Of a stretch of DNA of 35,045 nt, positions 1 through 8,500 are shown in pieces. Source of the DNA: Candidatus Cryptobacteroides merdigallinarum (GTDB lineage: Bacteria > Bacteroidota > Bacteroidia > Bacteroidales > UBA932). The position numbers were made by a program, and so were the translations under genes. The notes beneath the pieces were generated by a model, which was not told the DNA's origin, did no database searches, and saw nothing but the letters and a program-made list of their open reading frames with translations. How positions within the stretch are numbered: the first letter of the stretch is position 1; every line of letters begins with the position of its first letter. The stretch is from NCBI GenBank assembly GCA_017694655.1, contig JADIMQ010000094.1:1-35045 (forward strand). The letters run 5' to 3'.

Positions 1-29
1 CAATTATATTCAACACTTACTATTCGGAT

Positions 30-1373
30 ATGAAGAAATTTCTTTTACTGGCATTCTCATGCTTCATTGTCATGGACGCGCAGGCGCAGTGGCAGTCCAT
101 TTTCAACGGCAAAAACTTCAAAGGCTGGGAAAAAGCCGGAGGAACAGGCGAGTATTATGTAGAAGACGGGGCAATAGTGGGCCATACCACCGGCAAGGGA
201 GGCGGCAACACCTTCCTGTGCACGGAGAAGGAGTACGGGGACTTCATCCTTGAATTCCTGTTCAGGGTGGACAGCGGCATCAATTCCGGAGTGCAGTTCA
301 GAGGACAGCTCAGGGAGAAGGACGACCGTGTGTACGGGTATCAGTACGAGATAGACCCCTCTGCAAGGGCCTGGACAGGCGGCATATACGATGAGGCTCG
401 CCTCGGATGGCTCTACCCGCTGACCGTCAACCCTGATGCGCAGAAGGCATTCCGTCCGGACGGGTGGAACAAGGCCAGGGTGGAAGCTGTGGGAAACCGC
501 ATCCGCACATACATCAACGGGGTACCGGCATCCGACATACTCGATGCGCAGGATGCATCCGGGTTCATAGCCCTGCAGGTCCACGCAGTCTACAACGATG
601 ACATGGTGGGCAGGAAAGTCAGCTGGAAGGATATCAGGATAATGACGGAAGGCCTTGAATACGAACTTTATCCGGAGAGCGGAATAGAACAGAAGAACTG
701 CATACCGAACACAATTTCAGAGAGGGAGGCAGCCGACGGCTGGAAGCTCCTGTGGGACGGGAAGACTACGGAGGGCTGGCGCAGCCACAAGTCTCCTGAA
801 TTCCCGTCCAAAGGCTGGCACATAGAGGACGGGATGCTGGTGGTGGAAAAGGCTGACGGGGCCGAGTCCGGCAACGGCGGCGACATAATCACGGAAAAGA
901 AATACGGCAACTTCATCCTTACCGTAGACTTCAAGATTACGGAAGGGGCCAACAGCGGCATCAAGTATTTTGTAAACCCGGACGTGAACAATGCCAAGTC
1001 CGGCTCCTCCATAGGCTGCGAGTTCCAGGTGCTGGATGACGCGAAACATCCTGATGCCAAGTTAGGCGTCAAGGGCAACCGCAGGCTGGGGTCACTCTAC
1101 GACCTCATCCCGGCCCCGGAAGACAAGCCGTTCAGGAAAGGATTCTTCAACACGGCCAAGATCGTGGTGTGCGGGAACCACGTGGAGCACTGGCTCAACG
1201 ACGTGAAGCTCCTGGAGTACGAGCGCAACAGCCAGATGTGGGATGCGCTCGTTGCATACAGCAAGTACAGGGACTGGGTGGATTTCGGCAACTTTGCCAC
1301 CGGGCATATCCTTATCCAGGACCACGGGGACAAGGTATATTACAAGAACATAAAGATCAAGGAACTCGAGTAA
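30..1373 (+). CDS. Secreted tandem DUF1080 (3-keto-disaccharide hydrolase-like) protein
   Basis: A 447-residue exported protein. A Sec signal peptide covers about residues 1-19 (hydrophobic core, then AQAQ), so it should act in the periplasm or at the outer membrane. Two jelly-roll DUF1080 domains follow, about 21-207 and 237-446. Each opens with an LF/LW-(N/D)GK...GW motif and carries a core NSG(V/I) motif (85-88 and 308-311); the second also has [12 protein letters not shown] near 335-346. DUF1080 is annotated as 3-keto-disaccharide hydrolase, and characterised relatives cleave glycosides already oxidised at C3; which step each domain performs here is inference. A Gfo/Idh/MocA oxidoreductase starts 21 bases downstream and would supply the 3-keto substrate. 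Two domains in one chain is longer than the usual single-domain form of 220-290 residues. The window begins 29 bases upstream, so the promoter and any earlier operon genes are not visible. Confidence 0.88.
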   Translation: MKKFLLLAFSCFIVMDAQAQWQSIFNGKNFKGWEKAGGTGEYYVEDGAIVGHTTGKGGGNTFLCTEKEYGDFILEFLFRVDSGINSGVQFRGQLREKDDRVYGYQYEIDPSARAWTGGIYDEARLGWLYPLTVNPDAQKAFRPDGWNKARVEAVGNRIRTYINGVPASDILDAQDASGFIALQVHAVYNDDMVGRKVSWKDIRIMTEGLEYELYPESGIEQKNCIPNTISEREAADGWKLLWDGKTTEGWRSHKSPEFPSKGWHIEDGMLVVEKADGAESGNGGDIITEKKYGNFILTVDFKITEGANSGIKYFVNPDVNNAKSGSSIGCEFQVLDDAKHPDAKLGVKGNRRLGSLYDLIPAPEDKPFRKGFFNTAKIVVCGNHVEHWLNDVKLLEYERNSQMWDALVAYSKYRDWVDFGNFATGHILIQDHGDKVYYKNIKIKELE

Positions 1374-1394
1374 CCAACCGTAACGGTCACAGAT

Positions 1395-2831
1395 ATGGCA
1401 CAGGACAAGATATCCCGCAGAGATTTTCTGCAGAAGGCGGCAGTCATAGGCGGAGCGGCCATGATGCCGTCGATTGTGATGGGACGTGAAGGCAAAAGGA
1501 CCGCGTCCCCGAAGGTCGTGGGTGCGAACGACAGGGTCAACATGGCCCTGATAGGAATAGGGAACAGGGGCAACGAAGTCGCCAAGAAATTCAAGGAGAC
1601 GGGGCTCTGCAATGTAGTCGCCCTGTGTGACGTAGACATGGGTGCAAAACAGACCCGTGAGGTAGAGGCGATGTTCCCCGGGGTGCCGAAGTACAGGGAT
1701 TTCCGCAAGCTTTTCGACGAGATGTCCAGGAAGATAGACGCGGTGGCTGTCTGTACCCCAGACCACAGCCACTTCCCTATCTGCATGGCCGCAATGCGGG
1801 AAGGCATACACGTCTATGTCGAGAAGCCGATGGCAAGGACCTTCCATGAGTGCGAGATGCTCATGCAGGCGGAGAAGAAATACGGCGTGGTGACCCAGAT
1901 GGGGAACCAGGGGCATTCCGAGGCCAACTATTTCCAGTTCAAGGCCTGGAAGGAAGCCGGTATAATAAAGGATGTAACCGCGGTGACCGCGCACATGAAC
2001 AATTCCAGGCGCTGGCACGGCTGGGACCCGAAGCTGGTCTCCTACCCTGCGGCCGAGCAGGTGCCGCCGACCCTCGACTGGGATACCTGGCTCTGCGCGG
2101 CGCACGAGCACTCGTATAACCATGATTTCCACAACGGGCAGTGGAGATGCTGGTACGAGTTCGGCATGGGGGCCCTCGGGGACTGGGGAGCCCATATACT
2201 TGACACTGTACACGAGTTCCTCGACTTGGGGCTCCCGACGGAGGTGAACCCTCTCTACCTGAAGGACCACAACCCGTTCTTCTATCCTATGTCATCCACC
2301 ATTCTTTTCCGGTTTCCGGAGAGGAAGGGGATGCCTGCCCTCGACATAACCTGGTATGACGGGCTGGACAACATTCCGCCTGTCCCTGACGGCTACGGAG
2401 TCTCCGAACTCGACCCGGACATCCCGTCCGTGGCAGGAGGAAAGATCCAGCCGGCGAAACTGAACCCTGGCAAGGAGATCTACTCGAAGGAGCTGACCTT
2501 AAAGGGAGGCTCCCACGGTAGCACCCTGTCGATAATCCCGGAAGACAGGGCGAAAGAGATGGCCGGCAGGCTGCCGGAGGTGCCGAAAAGCCCGTCGAAC
2601 CATTTCGCCAACTTCCTGCTCTCCGTCATGGGCAAGGAGAAGCCGAGGTCGCCGTTCTCCGTCTCCGGACCGCTGAGCCAGGTATTCTGCCTCGGTGTCA
2701 TAAGCCAGTGGACGGGAGAGAAGATACTCTTCGACAGGGAGACGAAGCAGATAACCAACAACCCGCTGGCGAACCAGCTGCTGTGGGGGACAGTACCGCG
2801 CGAGGGCTGGGAAGAATTCTACAGGATATGA
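1395..2831 (+). CDS. Tat-exported Gfo/Idh/MocA family oxidoreductase
   Basis: A 478-residue NAD(P)-dependent sugar oxidoreductase. The N-terminus carries a twin-arginine signal (SRRDFLQKAA, residues 7-16, then an Ala/Gly-rich stretch), so it is probably folded with cofactor inside and exported. The Rossmann motif GIGNRG is at 54-59, the family EKP motif at 143-145 and the active-site segment DWGAH at 263-267. Large oxidoreductases of this type pair with DUF1080 proteins and are thought to oxidise or reduce C3 of a glycoside; the exact substrate cannot be read from sequence. It lies 21 bases after the tandem DUF1080 gene and 19 bases before a small membrane-protein gene, which fits one operon. 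Exported members of this family usually carry a tightly bound cofactor. Confidence 0.87.
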   Translation: MAQDKISRRDFLQKAAVIGGAAMMPSIVMGREGKRTASPKVVGANDRVNMALIGIGNRGNEVAKKFKETGLCNVVALCDVDMGAKQTREVEAMFPGVPKYRDFRKLFDEMSRKIDAVAVCTPDHSHFPICMAAMREGIHVYVEKPMARTFHECEMLMQAEKKYGVVTQMGNQGHSEANYFQFKAWKEAGIIKDVTAVTAHMNNSRRWHGWDPKLVSYPAAEQVPPTLDWDTWLCAAHEHSYNHDFHNGQWRCWYEFGMGALGDWGAHILDTVHEFLDLGLPTEVNPLYLKDHNPFFYPMSSTILFRFPERKGMPALDITWYDGLDNIPPVPDGYGVSELDPDIPSVAGGKIQPAKLNPGKEIYSKELTLKGGSHGSTLSIIPEDRAKEMAGRLPEVPKSPSNHFANFLLSVMGKEKPRSPFSVSGPLSQVFCLGVISQWTGEKILFDRETKQITNNPLANQLLWGTVPREGWEEFYRI

Positions 2832-2850
2832 CGTTAAAATACTCACAGTT

Positions 2851-3090
2851 TTGAAAGATACTGTTATTACGGCGAAGGCGAAACGCCGGGAAATATGGTT
2901 GGCGGCCGGATGCTTCCTGGCTGCTAACCTTGTGAATATATATGCCATAGCAAAGTTCAGGACTCCGTTCACGGAGCTGTTCACGCAGATAGGCTACGTG
3001 CTCATCCTTGCCGTCGCGATATATGCGGTAATGTGGATTGTACGGCTGTGCGTGATGCTGGTGAGGAGCCTTGTGCGCAGGCGCAGGTAG
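2851..3090 (+). CDS. Small two-helix membrane protein of unknown function
   Basis: A 79-residue protein with TTG as the best start: no ATG in frame precedes the first helix, and the frame is open from just after the preceding stop. It has a basic N-terminus (KAKRRE), a hydrophobic helix at about 15-34, a second helix at about 46-70 and an Arg-rich tail (RRRR), suggesting both ends face the cytoplasm. I do not recognise the family. It sits between a Tat-exported oxidoreductase and an ApbE-like gene with gaps of 19 and 3 bases, so translation is probably coupled to ApbE. It has no (S/T)GA(S/T) flavinylation motif, so it is not an obvious FMN acceptor. The alternatives are a membrane anchor or partner for the cluster, or a fortuitous frame; the clean helices and tight spacing favour a real gene. 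Confidence 0.6.
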   Translation: MKDTVITAKAKRREIWLAAGCFLAANLVNIYAIAKFRTPFTELFTQIGYVLILAVAIYAVMWIVRLCVMLVRSLVRRRR

Positions 3091-3093
3091 GTC

Positions 3094-3894
3094 ATGGAAT
3101 TTGTCTTCAGCGGGAAGAACCCGGATGCCAGTGTCGCGTTTGCGTCGTTCCCCGCGATGCACACTGTCCTGGAAATGGTAATGGCCAATGTCCCGGAACA
3201 GCGGGCAAGGGACATTGCGGCATCTGTGGAAAGGCTCGTGCTGGATATAGAAAGCAAGCTCGGAAGGCATTCAGCGGACCAGGTGTTCGCAAGGATAAAT
3301 GCCTCCGGGGGGCATTCCGCCGTGGCTGTGGATGAGGAGGTATATTCCATCCTGCAGCTATGCGAGGTGTTCCGGAAGAATACCTGCGGATATTTCGATA
3401 TCTCGGCTCTTTCACCGGTCAGGACAGTACCGGCCTACAGGCTGGAAAATGACGGGAAGAAGGTCTGCCTGAACGGGGAGGACGTGGTGCTTGACGCCGG
3501 AGGTTTCGGGAAGGGATATGCCCTGGACAGGGTCAGGTCCCTCCTCGTGGAGAGCGGGGTTTCCGATGCCATGCTGAATTTCGGGGACAGTTCTGTCCTC
3601 GGACTCGGAAGACATCCCTACGGGGATGGCTGGAGGGCGGGGACAGCCGGAGGAGGGAGTACATTCCTGCTGAAGGATTCCGCCATTTCGGTGTCCGGAC
3701 TGTCTGCAGGCGAGGTGCCCCATATCGTGGACCCGGCTACCGGGGAGATGGTGGACAACGGGGGCCCCGTAGTGGTGGAAGGACGTTCCGCATTCATATG
3801 CGAAGTGCTCTCCACTGCACTGTATGCAGCTCCGCGCGAGATGCGGGAAAGGGTGGCAGGACGTTTCGAGGGTTATATTTTCAAGGTTGTATGA
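3094..3894 (+). CDS. ApbE-like FAD:protein FMN transferase, cytoplasmic form
   Basis: A 266-residue ApbE-family protein. Family ApbE proteins move FMN from FAD onto a Thr or Ser of target proteins, using Mg2+. Visible motifs are GYFDIS (99-104, matching the family GxFDxT segment), DAGGFGKGYALD (134-145, FAD-binding), HIVDPATG (210-217) and LSTAL (239-243). Two features differ from typical ApbE: there is no signal peptide or lipobox, so it should stay in the cytoplasm, and the usual Ala-Asp before the LST motif reads Cys-Glu here. The glycine-rich NxGG segment is NFGD (162-165). The protein is also short compared with the usual 300-350 residues, missing mostly the N-terminal export region. Its place between two Gfo/Idh/MocA genes suggests it modifies a partner in this cluster, but no acceptor motif is evident in the neighbours. 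Confidence 0.8.
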   Translation: MEFVFSGKNPDASVAFASFPAMHTVLEMVMANVPEQRARDIAASVERLVLDIESKLGRHSADQVFARINASGGHSAVAVDEEVYSILQLCEVFRKNTCGYFDISALSPVRTVPAYRLENDGKKVCLNGEDVVLDAGGFGKGYALDRVRSLLVESGVSDAMLNFGDSSVLGLGRHPYGDGWRAGTAGGGSTFLLKDSAISVSGLSAGEVPHIVDPATGEMVDNGGPVVVEGRSAFICEVLSTALYAAPREMRERVAGRFEGYIFKVV

Positions 3895-3934
3895 ATGCCG
3901 GGATTCCGGTTTTAGAGTGTTATATATTGGAACA

Positions 3935-5191
3935 ATGGACAGAAGAGAATTCATAAAGCGTTTCGGTTCGGCCGGTGCTGCCGGACTTTTACTTTCATCG
4001 GTACCGTGGCTCAAGGGCTGCACGCCTGCCGGGCAGGAAGAGATGAAGGGCGGCAAGGTACGTTTCGGCATCATAGGGACCGGCTCCAGGGGCCGTTATC
4101 ACCTGGAAAACCTGCTGAAGGTTCCCCAGGCCGAGGTCGTTGCATTCTGCGACAACTACAGGCCGAATCTTGACCTGGCCCTGTCCCGGGTACCCGGGGC
4201 AAGGTGCTTCGACGACTACCGCAGGCTGCTGGAGGACCGGGAGGTGGATGCCGTGATAATAGCCACACCGCTGCACCTGCATCACCGTATGACCCTGGAT
4301 GCCCTGTCCGCGGGGAAGAATGTGCTGTGCGAGAAGGCCATGGCCTACACTATGGAGGAATGCCTGGACATGTACCGCAAGGGGCGGGCTTCAGGCAAGG
4401 TCTTCTTCGTGGGTCAGCAGAGGCTTTTTGACGCGAAGTATATCAAGATAATGGATTCCGTACGCAAGGGTGAACTGGGCCCTGTCGTCAATGTCAGGAA
4501 CTACTGGTTCAGGAACAATGACTGGAGGCGGAGCGTCCCTTCCCCGGAACTCGAGAGGCATATAAACTGGAGGCTCTACCGGGAGTATTCCCGCGGCCTG
4601 ATGACAGAACTGGCCTGCCACCAGCTCCAGAACGGTACCTGGGCCAAGGGCATGATCCCGCAGCAGGTCATGGGGACCGGCAGCCTCATATACTGGAAGG
4701 ACGGCAGGGAGGTCTTCGACAATGTGTGCACGATATACACTTTCCCTGACGGGGTGAACATGACATTCGAGTCGGTCATTTCCAACAAGCATTTCGGGAT
4801 GGGCGAGCAGATCCTGTGCAAGGACGCCACCATAGACCTGGCCAGGGGCCGTCTCTATGCGGAGAACCCGAAGCCGAGGAGCGGGATCCGGCAGCTGGTC
4901 GGGGACATCGAGAAAGGGATATTCAGCAACCCGGCCTTTGCCGGGACCAGCTGGTCCGCCGAGAACGCCTCCAAGGACCCTGGAGTGGCAATTATGCCCG
5001 AAGCCGTAGGTGACGACGGTTCCCTGTCCATGCTCCAGGCGTTCTGCCACAGCATACTCACGGGCACCCAGCCGCCGCACGTCCTGGAAGAGGCCTACTA
5101 CGCATCCGTCCTCTGCCTCCTGGGAGATGAGGCCATCCTCCAGCAGAAGACGCTCCAGTTCCCGGAGGAGCTCAGGATAGACTATATATAA
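3935..5191 (+). CDS. Tat-type Gfo/Idh/MocA oxidoreductase with EKA in place of EKP
   Basis: The open frame extends back to 3824 inside the ApbE gene, but the ATG at 3935 gives a proper export signal (DRREFIKRFG, then a hydrophobic stretch ending LKGC at 26-29), so I use it: 418 residues. The signal looks twin-arginine, and the LKGC could be a lipobox giving a membrane-attached lipoprotein. The Rossmann motif GTGSRG is at 48-53. The conserved EKP is EKA here (133-135), keeping the lysine. The active-site helix reads ELACHQLQ (225-232). It probably acts on the same sugar pathway as the upstream oxidoreductase, perhaps as the opposite redox step. Its stop lies 5 bases from the stop of the convergent MFS gene. 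The 40-base gap after apbE has no terminator, so it is likely in the same transcript. Confidence 0.85.
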   Translation: MDRREFIKRFGSAGAAGLLLSSVPWLKGCTPAGQEEMKGGKVRFGIIGTGSRGRYHLENLLKVPQAEVVAFCDNYRPNLDLALSRVPGARCFDDYRRLLEDREVDAVIIATPLHLHHRMTLDALSAGKNVLCEKAMAYTMEECLDMYRKGRASGKVFFVGQQRLFDAKYIKIMDSVRKGELGPVVNVRNYWFRNNDWRRSVPSPELERHINWRLYREYSRGLMTELACHQLQNGTWAKGMIPQQVMGTGSLIYWKDGREVFDNVCTIYTFPDGVNMTFESVISNKHFGMGEQILCKDATIDLARGRLYAENPKPRSGIRQLVGDIEKGIFSNPAFAGTSWSAENASKDPGVAIMPEAVGDDGSLSMLQAFCHSILTGTQPPHVLEEAYYASVLCLLGDEAILQQKTLQFPEELRIDYI

Positions 5192-5196
5192 CAGGC

Positions 5197-6483
5197 CTAA
5201 ACCCTTATCTTCTCGTACGGTCCTTTTCCCGGGTCACGGAAGAATATCGCGAACAGAATCGCCACGACAAGGGCATATCCTGCAAAAATATACCATGCGG
5301 CGCTCCAGTCGGGCTCGGCTGCATTGTAGACGAAATGATTCACCACGGCCTGGGCGGAAAGCGTGCCGACAGTGGCCCCTATACCGTTGGTCATCAGCAT
5401 GAAAAGACCCTGGGCACTGGACTTGATGTCATCCGAGCTGCGCTGCTCGACATAGAGGGCACCGGAGATATTGAAGAAATCGAAGGCCACACCGTAGACT
5501 ATCATCGACAGGATGAACATCCATACGCCAGGTCCCGGATTCCCGACTCCGAAAAGGCCGAAACGGAAGACCCATGCTATCATGGCTATAAGCATTACCC
5601 TCTTGATGCCGAATATCTTCATCGCGACCGGGATCAGGAGGATGCCGAGGGTCTCGGACATCTGGGATATGGAAATCAGGGCATTGGCATTGCGGGCGCC
5701 CCAGGTATCGGCATATTCCGGCACATCGGTGAAATGCGAGATGAACGGATTCGCGAACCCGTTCGTAATCTGGAGGGCCACCCCGAGCAGCATCGAGAAG
5801 ATGAAGAAAGTGGCCATCCCCCTGTTCCTGAACAGACGGAATGCCTTGGCACCGAGGGCATCGGCCAGGCTGCGGGACCCTGACGACTTGTTTACCGGGC
5901 ATGCAGGAAGGGTAAAACTGTACAGGAAGACCGCGATACCGGCTATCCCGGACACGAAGAACTGGTTGTAGGTATGCTGGAACTGCACTCCGTCGGCATC
6001 GGTCATGAAATTGACGCAGAGCATGCTGCAGATGAACCCCACGGTCCCGAAGACCCTGATCGGAGGGAAGTCGCGGACAGTGTCGAAACCGTTCTTGACC
6101 AGCACCTTGAAGGCCACGGAATTGGACAAGGCAATCGTCGGCATATAGAAGGCAACGCTCAAGGCATACAGAGGGAAAAGAATGCCGAACCTGACGTCAG
6201 AGCTGGAAGCCATGCCGTAGCAGCCGGCGGCTATCATCGCCGCACCGGCTATCAGGTGGCAGAACCCGAGGAGACGCTGCGCCGGTATGTATTTGTCCGC
6301 TATGATGCCGATTATCGCAGGCATGAAGATGGAGACAATGCCCTGCATGGCGTAGAAAAGGCCGATCTTGTCTGCAAGCCCTACCGACACGAGGTAGCTG
6401 CCCATCGAGGTCAGGTACGCGCCCCATACGGCCCATTGTAGAAAATTCATCAGGATCAACCTGATACGTATCGCTTTATCCAT
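5197..6483 (-). CDS. MFS transporter, nucleoside:H+ symporter-like
   Basis: A 428-residue polytopic inner-membrane protein with about twelve hydrophobic helices spread over its length. The N-terminal part (RLILMNFLQWAVWGAYLTSMG, given here as roughly residues 8-28) resembles the NupG/XapB nucleoside:proton symporter group of the major facilitator superfamily, a group that in Bacteroidetes is often found beside sugar oxidoreductases. It is convergent with the oxidoreductase cluster, with only 5 bases between stops, so it is transcribed separately but could import the keto-sugar or a cleavage product made outside the cytoplasm. That role is inferred from position only. Upstream (6484-6537) no clear TAnnTTTG box is visible, and a dispersed palindromic repeat starts about 55 bases before the start codon. 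Confidence 0.82.
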   Translation of the reverse strand: MDKAIRIRLILMNFLQWAVWGAYLTSMGSYLVSVGLADKIGLFYAMQGIVSIFMPAIIGIIADKYIPAQRLLGFCHLIAGAAMIAAGCYGMASSSDVRFGILFPLYALSVAFYMPTIALSNSVAFKVLVKNGFDTVRDFPPIRVFGTVGFICSMLCVNFMTDADGVQFQHTYNQFFVSGIAGIAVFLYSFTLPACPVNKSSGSRSLADALGAKAFRLFRNRGMATFFIFSMLLGVALQITNGFANPFISHFTDVPEYADTWGARNANALISISQMSETLGILLIPVAMKIFGIKRVMLIAMIAWVFRFGLFGVGNPGPGVWMFILSMIVYGVAFDFFNISGALYVEQRSSDDIKSSAQGLFMLMTNGIGATVGTLSAQAVVNHFVYNAAEPDWSAAWYIFAGYALVVAILFAIFFRDPGKGPYEKIRV

Positions 6484-6537
6484 AAATCAATAACTTAACT
6501 GTCGAAAGCATTAGTGTTATCCCTTCCCGGAAAAGCG

Positions 6538-6667
6538 AATATACGCAGAAGCCGAGAGCAAAGCAAATAAAATTTGCTTTGCCGAGGCGCCGGCAGAGTC
6601 AACGAGGCGCCACAGTATATGCAGCCGTCAGGCTGAATATACGCAGAAGCCGAGAGCAAATTTTATT
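6538..6667. repeat. Dispersed palindromic repeat, one full and one truncated copy
   Basis: Two direct copies start at 6538 and 6636 (98 bases apart), each opening with AATATACGCAGAAGCCGAG. The first contains a 9-bp palindrome, AAAGCAAAT-AAA-ATTTGCTTT, followed by GCCGAGGCGC, then a segment with CACAGTATATGCAG. The second stops after GCAAATTTTATTT and runs into the end of the DUF4252 gene, whose TAA stop (6663-6665) lies in it. The same family recurs near 17361 and 21890. It fills most of the gap between the MFS gene and the DUF4252 gene. It has no T-run after the stem, so it is not a classic intrinsic terminator. Confidence 0.8.
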
Positions 6668-7172
6668 TACCCTTCCTCGTCTCTCCCAAAACCGTATCCG
6701 GCACAATCATCAGCCTGGAAATCTCATTGATCTCGAACCTTCCGTAAATGTCAAGGACAGTCGCAGACTTGCTGTCCGCGACAATCATAATGAAAGACGA
6801 CTTGCCGGAAGGCTCATCCTTGAAGTAGAACGCGCTGTAACAGCCCCCGTCCCTGACTTCCGAAACAAGTTCATAACTGTCCTTTTCGGCGACATCCCTT
6901 GCCGAAGTCTCCAGCTCCCGGCAAAACTTCGAGGTAGAAATGACACGTATGACATCCAGATTGTCAAGCAGTCCCTGAAGCTGTTCCGATCCCCCTTCCT
7001 TCATCATCCTGAGCATCCGGCTGCCGTAAGTCACGCTTGTATACCCGCTTTTACCGGAAAATCTTTCATACAGGCAGTCGATGCCGCGGTCCTGGGCTGC
7101 AGCGAGTCCGCAGGACACCATGACTGCAGCAAAAAGAAATATCGTACATACCGTCTTTTTCATTTTCATCAC
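6663..7172 (-). CDS. DUF4252 exported protein
   Basis: A 169-residue small exported protein. The N-terminus is basic (MMKMKK) then hydrophobic; it ends in MVSCGLAAAQ, so either a lipoprotein cut before Cys21 or a Sec cut after AAA is possible. The remainder matches the layout of the Bacteroidetes-specific DUF4252 family: an SGKSGYTSVTYGSRML-like opening, a central stretch of alternating hydrophobic residues and a C-terminal IYGRFEINEISRL segment. The function of the family is not known; it is commonly found after ECF sigma/anti-sigma pairs, as here. It is the last gene of a four-gene operon, 8 bases after the beta-barrel-like gene. Its stop codon lies inside a dispersed repeat. Confidence 0.78.
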   Translation of the reverse strand: MMKMKKTVCTIFLFAAVMVSCGLAAAQDRGIDCLYERFSGKSGYTSVTYGSRMLRMMKEGGSEQLQGLLDNLDVIRVISTSKFCRELETSARDVAEKDSYELVSEVRDGGCYSAFYFKDEPSGKSSFIMIVADSKSATVLDIYGRFEINEISRLMIVPDTVLGETRKGK

Positions 7173-7180
7173 ATTGACTT

Positions 7181-7993
7181 TTACATTCCCAGCCTGATTC
7201 CCACGGTAACGGTGCGGACATCCGACCCGGTCCCGCCTTCAAAAAGAGGAATGATGCCGCAATCGCAGAATATCCCCACCTTGTAGAACGTAAGGCTTCC
7301 GCCGGCAGTGACTTTCCACAAGGAAAAACCGGACAGTTCCTCTTTCACCTTGGGTTTCTTATATTTCGAATACGACTTCAACAGTATTTCCCCGGTGACA
7401 TATCCGCTCAGGCAGACATTCTCCGCAAGACGGACCGAAAGCTTTACAGGGATACCGGCATACGTCGCCGTGAACTTGGATTTCTTCACAATTTGCTCGA
7501 GCTTCAAAGGCATCAGGCTGCCATTGTCATCCATAGTCAGGGTATAAGGGCGGGAAAAGGCATAATTGTCGAAGGCCAGGCGTATCCCGGTCGAGAAAAG
7601 CAGACGCGCCCGCCTGTCCAGCGCCACTCTCACGGCAGCAAGGTCCCACCCTATGCGCACGCTTTTCCCGGTACTCAAGTCGAGAAAGTCATCTATCCCG
7701 GCCCAGGGACCATAGCAGGCTGGATTGTCAAGGATATTGAACCCTATATCCAGGGATGCAATACCGAAGGAAGTCGACACCCTTGCCGGGCTGCCTGATT
7801 TCCGGGAAGCCGGCTTCTGTACGGCCGCATCCTTGTTCCCGAGGGTTATCCCATACCCTGCCGCCTCTATCCGCAGCTCGCTTCCTGACGGGCGCAGATA
7901 CGCCAGAGAATCCTCCTGGCCGGATGCCGCACATGTGAAGGCAAAGGCGAGGGCCAGTACAAATAACAGTTTGACAAAACAGGAATTATCCAT
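7181..7993 (-). CDS. Outer-membrane beta-barrel-like protein, unknown function
   Basis: A 270-residue exported protein with an N-terminal signal peptide (hydrophobic about 8-22, ending AASGQ). The mature part has repeated amphipathic strands with alternating hydrophobic residues (for example ARLLFSTGIRLAFDNYAFS, TATYAGIPVKLSVRL, GSLTFYKVGIFCDCG) and ends in a strand, VTVGIRLGM, as in small Bacteroidetes outer-membrane barrels of the porin or PorT-like type. No catalytic motif is visible. It lies 19 bases after the anti-sigma gene and 8 bases before the DUF4252 gene. This context suggests the sigma factor controls an envelope component. The barrel call rests on strand pattern alone. Confidence 0.65.
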   Translation of the reverse strand: MDNSCFVKLLFVLALAFAFTCAASGQEDSLAYLRPSGSELRIEAAGYGITLGNKDAAVQKPASRKSGSPARVSTSFGIASLDIGFNILDNPACYGPWAGIDDFLDLSTGKSVRIGWDLAAVRVALDRRARLLFSTGIRLAFDNYAFSRPYTLTMDDNGSLMPLKLEQIVKKSKFTATYAGIPVKLSVRLAENVCLSGYVTGEILLKSYSKYKKPKVKEELSGFSLWKVTAGGSLTFYKVGIFCDCGIIPLFEGGTGSDVRTVTVGIRLGM

Positions 7994-8012
7994 ATTTCCA
8001 ATAAATTAGAAT

Positions 8013-8495
8013 TCAGTTTCTTTCCGGGGAGGCACATTCGCCGCTGTTGCAGGGATCCAGGAAAAAAGCCAGTTCCTCGGCTGACTTTACGGAGGTTTCA
8101 AGTCTGGACAACATCTGGAAGCACTCCGTCTGGGCCATAGCCTTTTTCCTGTCAGTAATCGGCCGGCCCGAGGAATCATAACCATACACGGGCCTTGCTG
8201 CAAAGAACAATACGACAGCGGCTGCCGCCGCAGCAACCGCAGAAACGGAAACGGCAAGCATCTTCCGCCACCCGCTCCGCTCCGGCATCTTTTCCTGCGC
8301 CATTGCCCCGAAACCGCGGAAAAGCACGGCCAAGGCCTCATACTCACGAGGGACTTCGCCTTCAGGGAACGAGAGGAGAATTTCCTTCAGTTCCGTTTCC
8401 CCGGCTTCGTCCAGGGTACCATCCATATACCGTACGGCCAGTTCCCCGAGCCGTTCCGCCGCATCTCCGGTTCTGTTTATTCCGGTTCCTGACAT
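8013..8495 (-). CDS. Single-pass membrane protein, probable anti-sigma factor
   Basis: A 160-residue protein with a soluble N-terminal half containing YMDGTLDEAGETELKEIL (23-40), which resembles the short helical anti-sigma domain that binds an ECF sigma factor. A transmembrane helix (about 79-100, Ala/Val rich) follows, and then a 60-residue C-terminal tail predicted to be periplasmic. The start lies 5 bases after the sigma gene's stop, so the pair is translationally linked. The usual role is to hold the sigma factor at the membrane until an envelope signal releases it; the signal here is unknown. There is no zinc-binding HxxxCxxC motif, so it is not a ZAS-type anti-sigma. Confidence 0.7.
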   Translation of the reverse strand: MSGTGINRTGDAAERLGELAVRYMDGTLDEAGETELKEILLSFPEGEVPREYEALAVLFRGFGAMAQEKMPERSGWRKMLAVSVSAVAAAAAAVVLFFAARPVYGYDSSGRPITDRKKAMAQTECFQMLSRLETSVKSAEELAFFLDPCNSGECASPERN

Positions 8496-8500
8496 AACCC

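Noticed and set aside
1092..2270. 392-residue frame on the minus strand
   Set aside because: It lies opposite the DUF1080 and Gfo genes and has the His/Val/Leu/Pro-rich look of an antisense shadow in GC-rich DNA; it matches no family.
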